Of a stretch of DNA of 64,000 nt, positions 1-7,051 are shown one piece after another. The notes under the pieces are model-generated. The model had not been told where the DNA came from and did no database searches. It saw only the letters and a list, made by a program, of their open reading frames with translations. The position numbers and the translations under genes are program-made. The stretch covers positions 90,672 through 154,671 of the forward strand of contig JAVHYF010000003.1 in the NCBI GenBank assembly GCA_031119205.1. The letters run 5' to 3'. Each line of letters opens with the position of its first letter. The stretch's first letter is position 1. The DNA is from Moraxellaceae bacterium (GTDB taxonomy: Bacteria > Pseudomonadota > Gammaproteobacteria > Burkholderiales > Rhodocyclaceae).

Positions 1-1020
1 CTGCACGCCCCGCCACGCATTCCACTCCGTCTCGCTCAGGGCGTCGCCAGCGTAGTGGTGTTCCAGCGTCAGCACGAGGCCCACCGGCGAGGTCCATGCA
101 CCACCGATGGCGATCCGGTTGAACCAGTCCGTCGCGCTATTGGTCTCGCCGGCGGCCGGTAGCGCTGCGCGGCGGCCACCGCTCCATTCCATCTGCAGGA
201 TCAACGAATCGCTGGCGGTGTACGACAGGTTGCTGCCGAGCTGCGGTGCGTCGCCAGCGCGCGTGAAGGCAGTGAAGTCGGCGACCACACGTTCGCCGGT
301 ACGTGGCGACACGCGGAACAGCGCTGCGCGATGGCGGTTGGTGCGCTCCAGCCCCAGTGACCAGAACTGGTCGTCGAAGCGGGAGCCAGAAGTATCCTCG
401 TCACTCAGCTGCGGAATCAGCGCGAGCTGGGCCGAGCCGCGGGTATCCACGGCCTGCGCGCGCAGCATCACCGCGCCCAGCCGGTTCTCGCGCAGGGCTG
501 CCGGGTTCTGCGAGCTGCGCATCACCACGGCGTTCTCGCGCAACCAGTCGGTGGGGTTGTAGCCGAGCGCCACGCCCTGGCGGAGGTTGATGCGGCCTGC
601 ATCGACGTACCAGGACGGCGTGGCCTGCCAGTTGAGGTACAGCTCGCGCAGCGCGTTGCGCTGGCGGTCGGCGGCGTCGGCATTGCCTTCCACCGCTTCC
701 ATGCGGTCGGAGAAGCCGAAGCGCAGCGCTTCGTTGATACGCCATTCGCGGCGGAAGTCCAGCACCGCGCGGCCCAGCATGTCGTCGCCGTTCGATGCGC
801 CATCACGCAGATCCACGCCCTGCGCCCAGGCCTCCATGCGCAGGCCGATACGCGCGTCGGCCTCGGCAGGCTGGATCTGCAGGGCGAGTGGATCTAAGGC
901 CGGCGCATCCACTGGCGGCGCGGTCTGCGCTGCCACGTGGGCAGGCAGCGCCCACGCGGCAAGCAGCAATGCACGGCGCAGTCGCAGCGATAGGCCTGGC
1001 GACGTCGAAGTCCGCATCAT
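1..1020 (-). CDS. Putative outer-membrane beta-barrel protein (C-terminus beyond window)
   Basis: The reading frame stays open from ATG at 1020 to the window edge, giving 340 codons with no stop. The N-terminus is a typical Sec signal peptide: an Arg-rich start, a Leu/Ala core, and probable cleavage after AHVAA. The mature part alternates aromatic and polar residues and contains barrel-like strands such as LYLNWQATPSWYVDAGRINL and WSLGLERTNRHRAALFRV. This suits an outer-membrane barrel of the porin or DUF1302/alginate-export type, though no specific family was recognised. It starts 2 nt after the LolA-like gene and is the last visible gene of the ABC operon. It is therefore probably the outer-membrane partner of that exporter, which is inference from context. 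A second ATG directly follows the first. Confidence 0.7.
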   Translation of the reverse strand, partial: MMRTSTSPGLSLRLRRALLLAAWALPAHVAAQTAPPVDAPALDPLALQIQPAEADARIGLRMEAWAQGVDLRDGASNGDDMLGRAVLDFRREWRINEALRFGFSDRMEAVEGNADAADRQRNALRELYLNWQATPSWYVDAGRINLRQGVALGYNPTDWLRENAVVMRSSQNPAALRENRLGAVMLRAQAVDTRGSAQLALIPQLSDEDTSGSRFDDQFWSLGLERTNRHRAALFRVSPRTGERVVADFTAFTRAGDAPQLGSNLSYTASDSLILQMEWSGGRRAALPAAGETNSATDWFNRIAIGGAWTSPVGLVLTLEHHYAGDALSETEWNAWRGVQ

Positions 1021-1022
1021 CG

Positions 1023-1820
1023 TCAGTCCGCCGCGAAGCGTGGCAGGTAGTCACGCTGCAGCCACTCGTCCGGGATCTCGCGTGCCGTGTGGCCGGTGGT
1101 CTGCATCACCGTCACCCAGCTGCTATCCAGGCCGTCGATGATCACCGTCTCGATCGGTCGCTGTGCGCCCATGGCGTCCTGGTACTTGCGGAAGTACGCG
1201 GTCTTCAGCAGGCGCTCCTCGGCGGTGTAGTAGCGCGCCATCACCGGCCGGTCGCTGGCGGCGTCCACCCAGTAGTCGACACGGGCGTAGGCCACGTCCT
1301 CGCGCTGGGCGACGAGGCGCAGGCGCACGGTGTCGCGCTGCGCGCCTTCGCCGTCCTTCACCGTCTCGCGGCCGGTGATGCTCACCTCGTAGTCGCGCGC
1401 CAGCCGCGTGGTCATCACGTCGCCGTTGGAGGCCTGACCGAGCAGGCGCTGCTGCGGCGAGATGCGCACGCTGGCGCGGTTGGCCGGGTCGTAGAACCAC
1501 AGGTCCATGCCATTGCGCAGCATCAGCTTGCCGGCGTCGCGCGCCGGTGCCTGGAAGCGGATCAGGTTGCGGTACTGGCCGCTGTCGCGGTTCGGCTTGG
1601 CGAAGACCAGCAGCGTGGAGTTGGCGCTCTGCTTGCCCTGGCGGTACTCGGTGAGCTGGGTCTTCACCGAGAAGCTGCCGGGCGGGTTGCGCACCGCGTC
1701 GGCGGCTTCGAGGATCTCGACTGCCGTGCGCTCGCGGGCGAGCGACAGCGGTGAGGCCAGCGCAGTGAGCAGCGCGAGGCCGCCTGCACACAAGGCACGT
1801 TTGATGAGGTGTTCAGACAT
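1023..1820 (-). CDS. LolA-like outer membrane lipoprotein-sorting protein
   Basis: 265 aa. A signal peptide covers about residues 1-28 (cleavage near SPLSLA-RE). The mature domain has the half-barrel pattern of the LolA-like 'outer membrane lipoprotein-sorting protein' family, including repeated amphipathic strands, LWFYDPANRASVRISPQQRL and a C-terminal VTVMQTTGHTAREIPDEW. Family members are periplasmic carriers of lipids or lipoproteins between an ABC exporter and the outer membrane; the cargo here is unknown. The ATG at 1820 overlaps the permease stop by 8 nt, which fixes the start and indicates translational coupling. This is not the housekeeping lolA, which normally sits apart from such an exporter operon. 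Confidence 0.8.
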   Translation of the reverse strand: MSEHLIKRALCAGGLALLTALASPLSLARERTAVEILEAADAVRNPPGSFSVKTQLTEYRQGKQSANSTLLVFAKPNRDSGQYRNLIRFQAPARDAGKLMLRNGMDLWFYDPANRASVRISPQQRLLGQASNGDVMTTRLARDYEVSITGRETVKDGEGAQRDTVRLRLVAQREDVAYARVDYWVDAASDRPVMARYYTAEERLLKTAYFRKYQDAMGAQRPIETVIIDGLDSSWVTVMQTTGHTAREIPDEWLQRDYLPRFAAD

Positions 1821-3228
1821 GGCGCAGGGCCTCCACGATTTCCATCTTCGCGGCGCGGTTGGCGGGCCACAGCGAAGACAGGCAGGCAATCAGGGCAAGG
1901 ATGGCGACGGTGCCGATCAGCAGCGCCGGGTGGTTGAGCGCATCCACGCCCACCGGCACCGGCATGGCGCGGCCAGGCGGTGTCCAGGTGATGCCGGCCT
2001 GGTTGATGCCGTACTCGCCGAGCAGGGTGCCCAGCAGCACGCCGACGACGGCGCCGAGGGTGCCGATCAGCGCACCTTCCAGGATGAACATGCGGCGCAC
2101 GTGGCGACGCTTGAAGCCCATCGAGCGCAAGGTGCCGATCTCGCCGACGCGCTCGCCCACCGACATGCCGACCGCATTGGCGACCGAGAACAGCGTCACC
2201 GCGCCCATCAACAGGGCGATGAACTGGAACAGCGCGCTGAACATGTTCACCACCTGGTTGTACTGCGGCTGCACGTCCTTGAAGTCGCGTACCTCCATGT
2301 TGGCACCACCGGGGAAGTCCGCCAGCAGCTTCTCGATGCGCGCACGCGCCGCCGCAATCTGCTCCGTGTGTTCCAGCTGCACGACGATGGCGGAGGCGCC
2401 CTTGCCCTCGGGGCCGAACACCAGGCGTTCGGCCAGTGCGATCGGCATGGCGGCGTACACCATGTCGAGATCGCGCACGCCTTGTCGCTCGGTGCGCAGC
2501 ACCTGCATGCGCACCACGCTGGGCGCACCGCCGCTGGTGGCGGACAGCAGCTCGATGGCCGGCGTGGCGTCGGCAGGCGTGGTGGTGGCATTCGTAACAC
2601 TCGTGGCACTCGACTGCGCGGCGAGCTGGCTCAGCGAGGCATCGATGGCCGGCGCATCGTCCTGCGTCGCGGCAGCCGGCGGCATGGCGCAGTCGCGCAG
2701 CTCCAGCGCCTGACACATGGACAGCAGTTGCGCGAGGCCCAGGCCGATGACGCCGGCCTCGGGCTGGTCCGCCTGCAGGCGGTTGGCGCGCGGCGGCAGG
2801 CCCAGGCCATTGCCGTCCCAGCCCAGCAGGCGGTCGCGTTCGGCCACCTGCCAGCCGGTACCGGCATAGGTGCTGGACGCGCCGGCCGCGAAGTTGCCGG
2901 CCACGCCCTGCACGCGCAGGATGGGCGTCGCTACCCGCAGCATCGGCTTCAGCTCCGGGTCGTCGGCGATGCGCGTGATCAGCGCCGGGTAGTCGCGGAT
3001 CGCGAAGCGCTCCGGATTGCCGCGACCGAAGTCGAGGAAGCCCTTGCGCATGATCTGCAGGTGGCCGGAGTCGCGCACCGTGTCGGTCTGCAGCACGTTG
3101 ATCATGGCAGCGACATAGCCACCGAAGATCACGACGGCCATCGCGCCGATGCATAGTGCGCCCAGGGTCAGCAGGCTGCGGCGGCGGTTGCGCAGCAGGT
3201 TGCGCCAGGCGAGATCAAGCAGGTTCAT
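1813..3228 (-). CDS. ABC transporter permease, FtsX/MacB-LolE type
   Basis: 471 aa. One membrane segment lies near residues 20-43 (after MNLLDLAWRNLLRNRRRSLL). It is followed by a large periplasmic domain of about 280 residues and three C-terminal membrane segments with the FtsX-family motif around SVGERVGEIGTLRSMGFKRR. This is the topology of LolC/LolE and MacB permeases, which push periplasmic substrates outward rather than pump across the inner membrane. The start at 3228 is chosen for the conserved N-terminus and for an AGGAGGT Shine-Dalgarno (complement of 3234-3240) lying inside the end of the ATPase gene, which it overlaps by 14 nt. A low-complexity Ala/Ser/Thr insert (SATSVTNATTTPADATPA) in the periplasmic part is unusual. 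Confidence 0.88.
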   Translation of the reverse strand: MNLLDLAWRNLLRNRRRSLLTLGALCIGAMAVVIFGGYVAAMINVLQTDTVRDSGHLQIMRKGFLDFGRGNPERFAIRDYPALITRIADDPELKPMLRVATPILRVQGVAGNFAAGASSTYAGTGWQVAERDRLLGWDGNGLGLPPRANRLQADQPEAGVIGLGLAQLLSMCQALELRDCAMPPAAATQDDAPAIDASLSQLAAQSSATSVTNATTTPADATPAIELLSATSGGAPSVVRMQVLRTERQGVRDLDMVYAAMPIALAERLVFGPEGKGASAIVVQLEHTEQIAAARARIEKLLADFPGGANMEVRDFKDVQPQYNQVVNMFSALFQFIALLMGAVTLFSVANAVGMSVGERVGEIGTLRSMGFKRRHVRRMFILEGALIGTLGAVVGVLLGTLLGEYGINQAGITWTPPGRAMPVPVGVDALNHPALLIGTVAILALIACLSSLWPANRAAKMEIVEALRHV

Positions 3229-3997
3229 GTTGCACCTCCTGTGAAGGGCGCGGCGTGGTCTGGCCGGCGGTTTGCCCCACCACCTGGCCATCGGCGACGC
3301 GGATGCACACGTCCGCCGCGCGGATGAGGCCGGCGTCATGCGAGGAGAAGATGAAGCTGGCGCCGGTCTGGCGCTGGATGCGGCGCATCAGCGCGATGAT
3401 CTCGGCGCCGGTGTGGCCGTCGAGGTTGGCGGTCGGCTCGTCGGCCAGCACCAGATCCGGCCGGTTGGCCAGCGCGCGCGCAATCGCCACGCGCTGGCGC
3501 TGGCCGCCGGACAACTGGTTGGGGCGACGATCCTCCATGCCGCCGAGGCCGACTTCGCCCAGCAACTCGCGGGCGCGCTGGCGGCGCTGCGCGGGATCGT
3601 GAGCAACGAGACGCATCGCGTACTCCACGTTCTCCACCGCACTCAGCACCGGCAGCAGGTTGAAGCTCTGGAACACGAAACCGATGCGGCGTGCGCGGAA
3701 CTCGCTGAGCTGGTCGTCGGCAAGCGTCTGCGGCGACACACCGTCGATCTCCACGCGACCGCTGTCCGGCCGGTCGATACAACCCAGCAGATGCAACAGC
3801 GTGCTCTTGCCGCTGCCGGACGGTCCGGCGATGACCGTGAAGCAGCCGCGTGGAATGTCGACGTCCACGCCGCGCAAGGCCGGCACTTTCACTTCGCCCA
3901 GCAGGTAGCTCTTGTGCAGGCCGCGTACGCGGGCGATGGGTGTGTCCGCCGGCCGCAACGGGTTCGGGGACGCCGTGATGGCGTGAGGCGCATTCAT
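3215..3997 (-). CDS. ABC transporter ATP-binding protein, LolD/MacB type
   Basis: 260 aa. All ATPase motifs are intact: Walker A GPSGSGKST, Q-loop FVFQSFNLLP, signature LSGGQRQRVAIARAL, Walker B LVLADEPT, and switch His in SSHD. The spacing and the sequence following Walker A (LLHLLGCIDRPDSG) are those of the LolD/MacB/FtsE subfamily. It energises the FtsX-type permease encoded directly downstream with an overlapping start. The N-terminus carries about 20 extra residues before the first strand. The upstream DUF2141 gene ends 10 nt before this start, so it probably shares the transcript. Confidence 0.92.
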   Translation of the reverse strand: MNAPHAITASPNPLRPADTPIARVRGLHKSYLLGEVKVPALRGVDVDIPRGCFTVIAGPSGSGKSTLLHLLGCIDRPDSGRVEIDGVSPQTLADDQLSEFRARRIGFVFQSFNLLPVLSAVENVEYAMRLVAHDPAQRRQRARELLGEVGLGGMEDRRPNQLSGGQRQRVAIARALANRPDLVLADEPTANLDGHTGAEIIALMRRIQRQTGASFIFSSHDAGLIRAADVCIRVADGQVVGQTAGQTTPRPSQEVQHEPA

Positions 3998-4007
3998 GGC
4001 CGTCTCC

Positions 4008-4463
4008 TCAGCGCAGCTTGATGCGGATGCGGGTGCCGGCTTCGGTCAGCTCGATGCGCGCGTCGCGGAATTCCGGCGGGCCCTTGTCGCCCAGCGCATC
4101 GCGGCTGAAGCCATAGGGTTCCTTCGGGATGCCGAACATGCCGCGGTCCAGCTCCTGGTTCTCGTTTTCGTCCTGGTAAGCGGACAGCGCATAGCTGCCC
4201 GGCTTCAGGTCGCGGAACACGATCTCCACGACGCTCTTGTCTGCCGGCACGCGCTGGCCGACGGCGAAGCTCTTCGGGAAGGTCTCGGCCTTGTCGAACA
4301 GGCCGACGGATACATTGCCCTTGTTGCTGCGCAGGCCTTCGACCTCGACGATCAGGTCTGCGGCGAAGGCGGGCGCGGTGGCCGCGAACAGGAGAGTGGA
4401 AAGAAGGGTGGTGCGCAGTGCAGGGAGGTGTGGGAAATGAGGTGCGAGGTGACGTGATTTCAT
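4008..4463 (-). CDS. DUF2141 domain-containing secreted protein
   Basis: 151 aa. There is a signal peptide to about residue 34 (LLFAATAPAFA-AD). The remainder matches the DUF2141 family: IVEVEGLRSNKGNVSVGLF near the mature N-terminus, then SYALSAYQDENENQELDRGM and the C-terminal GIPKEPYGFSRDA. Members are small periplasmic or secreted beta-sandwich proteins of unknown biochemical role. It is the first gene of the minus-strand operon leading into the ABC exporter, so it may be a periplasmic accessory of that system (inference). The start at 4463 is the only one that gives a clean signal peptide. Confidence 0.85.
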   Translation of the reverse strand: MKSRHLAPHFPHLPALRTTLLSTLLFAATAPAFAADLIVEVEGLRSNKGNVSVGLFDKAETFPKSFAVGQRVPADKSVVEIVFRDLKPGSYALSAYQDENENQELDRGMFGIPKEPYGFSRDALGDKGPPEFRDARIELTEAGTRIRIKLR

Positions 4464-4708
4464 GATCGGCTCCGTGGGGTGGCAGGAATGTGGTGAGGTC
4501 GCGAAGTGTCGTGACGACGGATGCCATTGAAATCGCCGCGTGTATCCGCGAGTTGTCCGCGCCGCAGTACTTTTGTATCGCTGCGCATCGGCAGCGGGCG
4601 TGGATACACTGGGATACAAGAAAGCCGGCGTCGCTGGCTGACAGCGACGCCGGCCATGGCGAGAATGCACACCATGGCCTGCCGCCCCATGCAGACCCTG
4701 CCCCGACC
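4464..4708. promoter_or_regulatory. Divergent control region with GGATACA half-sites
   Basis: This gap separates the exporter operon (minus) from the two-component pair (plus). It contains four copies of a heptamer: TGTATCC at 4541-4547, TGTATCG at 4574-4580, GGATACA at 4602-4608 and GGATACA at 4612-4618. The last two form a direct repeat with a 10-bp period, the spacing expected for an OmpR-family dimer on one face of the helix. The first two are in inverted orientation. Binding by the adjacent regulator is inferred. Confidence 0.45.
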
Positions 4709-5470
4709 ATGGACCGCAACGATCACATCCTCGTCGTCGACGACGATCCGGACATCCGCAACCTGCTGGCCGAGTACCTGGCCGCACAGGGGCTGCACGC
4801 CGCTTGCGCCGCCGACGGCCGCCAGATGCGCGCCAGCCTGGTGGCCAGCCCGGTGCACCTGATCGTGCTGGACCTGATGCTGCCCGGCGAGGACGGCCTC
4901 AGCCTGCTGCGCTGGCTTCGCGACAGCGAATGGGCGCATATCCCCGTGCTGATGCTCACCGCGCGCGGTGACGATGTGGACCGCATCATCGGACTCGAAC
5001 TCGGCGCCGACGACTACCTGCCCAAGCCCTTCGTGCCGCGCGAGCTGGTGGCGCGCATCCGCGCCGTGCTGCGCCGCGCGCGTGCCCTGCCCACCGAGAC
5101 CGCCGCCACCGACGAGGCACCGTGTCTCGCCTTCGGCACGTGGCGGCTGGACACAGTGGGCCGCAACCTGCTGGACGCGCAGGGCAGCATGACGCCGCTG
5201 TCCGGCGCCGAGTACGCGCTGCTGCGCTTCCTGCTGCGCCACCCGCAACGCGTGGTCAGCCGCGACCAGTTGCTGGCGCAACTCGCTGGTCGCGAGGCCG
5301 AGGCCTTCGACCGCAGCATCGATCTGCGCGTCAGCCGCCTGCGCCGCCGCCTCGGTGACGACGCGCGCGAGCCGGCCTACATCAAGACCGTGCGCAACGA
5401 GGGCTACGTTTTTTGCATGGCCGTCACGCCCTGCACCGATGCCGGTACGACGAAGCGGGGCACGCCATGA
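4709..5470 (+). CDS. OmpR-family response regulator
   Basis: 253 aa. The receiver domain has the acidic pocket D11-D13, the phospho-acceptor D55 in VLDLMLPG, a conserved Thr in MLTARGDD, and Lys in YLPKPF. The C-terminus is a winged-helix domain with the typical FDRSIDLRVSRLRRRLGDD recognition region. It should bind DNA when phosphorylated by the kinase encoded next, whose start overlaps this stop as ATGA. The start at 4709 is the only ATG close to the receiver domain. Divergence from the ABC/DUF2141 operon suggests that operon is a target (inference). Confidence 0.92.
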   Translation: MDRNDHILVVDDDPDIRNLLAEYLAAQGLHAACAADGRQMRASLVASPVHLIVLDLMLPGEDGLSLLRWLRDSEWAHIPVLMLTARGDDVDRIIGLELGADDYLPKPFVPRELVARIRAVLRRARALPTETAATDEAPCLAFGTWRLDTVGRNLLDAQGSMTPLSGAEYALLRFLLRHPQRVVSRDQLLAQLAGREAEAFDRSIDLRVSRLRRRLGDDAREPAYIKTVRNEGYVFCMAVTPCTDAGTTKRGTP

Positions 5471-6813
5471 ATCTGCGCTGCGGCATGGGCTCGCTGACCG
5501 CGCGCATCATGCTCATCATCGTCGCCGCGGTGGTGTTCATCCAGATCGTCAGCTTCGGCCTCGTGCTGATGGTGGCCGGCAAGCAGGGCCGCGCGCAGAT
5601 GTATTCCTTCATGGGCGCCGACATCGCCTTCGTGCAGGAACTGCTGGGCACGGTGCCGGCGGCCGAACGTGCACAGTGGCTGTCGAAGCTGGACCGCGGC
5701 TACTACCGCCTCAGCGTGGTGCCGGCCCAACCACCGCTACCGCGCTGTCATGACTGGCATGCCGACGAGCTGGTGCTGGCCCTGCACCAGCGTGCCGGCC
5801 GCGACATCCAGGTAGAAGCGCTGTGCCCCGGCGCGCAGGACGGCCCGCGCCTCGTGCTACCGCTGGACGCACAGCAGGACCTCGTCGTGGTGTTCGGCGA
5901 CCGTCCCTTCGCGCCGCCACCGCTGTTCATCACCTTCGGCTACATCGTCGTACTGTGCGCGCTGGTCATGCTGGTGGCCTGGTATGCCGTGCGCCAGGCC
6001 ACGCGGCCGCTGTCGCAGATCGCTGCCGCCGCCGGTGAGCTGGGCCGTGACCTGCATGCCCCGCCGCTGAGTGAGGACGGCCCCGCCGAGATGGGCCGCG
6101 CCGCCGCCGCCTTCAACGCCATGCAGCGCGCCATCCAGCAGCGCGTGGCCGAGCGTACGCAGATCCTCGCCTCCATCTCGCACGACCTCAAGACGCCCCT
6201 GACCCGCTTGCGTCTGCGTGCCGAAAACCATGTGCCGCCGGAACACCGCGAGCGCTTCGCGCAGGACATCGACGCCATGAGCGCCCTGATCCAGGACGGC
6301 CTCGACTACGCCGAGAGCGCCGCCCTGCGCGAACCGCGCCAGCCGCTGGAACTGCGCCAGCTGTGCGAGGCCATGGCCGAGGACATGCGCGACACCGGCC
6401 TGGAATGCAGCGTGGAAGCATCGCTGGAAAATGAGCTGAACGGCCCGGTACGCGCCGCCCCGCGCGCGCTGCGCCGCGCGCTGCAGAACCTGCTGGACAA
6501 CGCCGTGCGCTACGGCCAGCGCGCCCGCATCCAGCTACGCGAGGACGGCGAGGACGCCGTGCTGATCCTCATCGACGACGACGGCCCCGGCATCGCCTCC
6601 GACCAGCTCGAACGCGTCTTCGACCCCTTCCTGCGTCTGGAGTCATCCCGCAACCGCGAAACCGGCGGCACCGGCCTGGGCCTCACTATCGCCCGCAACC
6701 TCCTGCGCGCGCATGGGGGGGATGTGAGGCTGGAGAACCGCGCTACGACGGGTTCAGGGCATGGGGGATTGCGGGCGGTGGTGCGCTTGCCGCGAGGCAT
6801 AGCGACTGGCTGA
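5467..6813 (+). CDS. Sensor histidine kinase, EnvZ-type
   Basis: 448 aa. Two membrane segments at about residues 15-38 and 153-175 flank a periplasmic sensor region of about 115 residues. Then come a HAMP linker, a HisKA dimerisation domain with phospho-acceptor H239 in SISHDLKTPLTRLRLR, and a HATPase domain with N-box LQNLLDNAVRYG, G1 DDDGPGI and G2 GGTGLGLTIA. It overlaps the regulator gene by 4 nt, so the pair is cotranslated. The signal is not predictable; an envelope-stress or substrate cue for the divergent exporter is a reasonable guess. Confidence 0.92.
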   Translation: MNLRCGMGSLTARIMLIIVAAVVFIQIVSFGLVLMVAGKQGRAQMYSFMGADIAFVQELLGTVPAAERAQWLSKLDRGYYRLSVVPAQPPLPRCHDWHADELVLALHQRAGRDIQVEALCPGAQDGPRLVLPLDAQQDLVVVFGDRPFAPPPLFITFGYIVVLCALVMLVAWYAVRQATRPLSQIAAAAGELGRDLHAPPLSEDGPAEMGRAAAAFNAMQRAIQQRVAERTQILASISHDLKTPLTRLRLRAENHVPPEHRERFAQDIDAMSALIQDGLDYAESAALREPRQPLELRQLCEAMAEDMRDTGLECSVEASLENELNGPVRAAPRALRRALQNLLDNAVRYGQRARIQLREDGEDAVLILIDDDGPGIASDQLERVFDPFLRLESSRNRETGGTGLGLTIARNLLRAHGGDVRLENRATTGSGHGGLRAVVRLPRGIATG

Positions 6814-6846
6814 GTCTGTCGAAACGCGCGACAACCACTAAACACC

Positions 6847-7017
6847 CTCGTCATTCCCGCGAAAGCGGGAATCCAGCGACGTTTGCGGCCGTAGAACGAC
6901 ACTGGGTTCCCGCTTTCGCGGGAACGACGAGGTTCTGGAATCCGAACCGCGAAGCCTCCGCACAGCAGTGTGCGGAGGCAGGAACGTCGCTGGATTCCTG
7001 CCTCCGCAGGAATGACG
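6847..7017. repeat. Cluster of REP-like palindromes
   Basis: The gap between the kinase and the heparinase-like gene (converging) is almost entirely made of four hairpins. Cores are ATTCCCGCGAAAGCGGGAAT (6853-6872), GTTCCCGCTTTCGCGGGAAC (6906-6925), CCTCCGCAC...GTGCGGAGG (6955-6978) and ATTCCTGC...GCAGGAAT (6994-7013). The outer flanks CGTCATTCC...CCAGCGACG and CGTCGCTGG...GGAATGACG are inverted copies, so the cluster looks like a paired REPIN-type element. It could also stop transcription in both directions. Confidence 0.8.
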
Positions 7018-7051
7018 GTGCGAAGGGGGGTGCCCCATCGAAGCACCGCCC

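Noticed and set aside
1507-3156. Long plus-strand open frame (549 codons) opposite the ABC permease
   Set aside because: Antisense shadow of a well-supported FtsX-type gene; low-complexity His/Gln/Arg composition and no domain.
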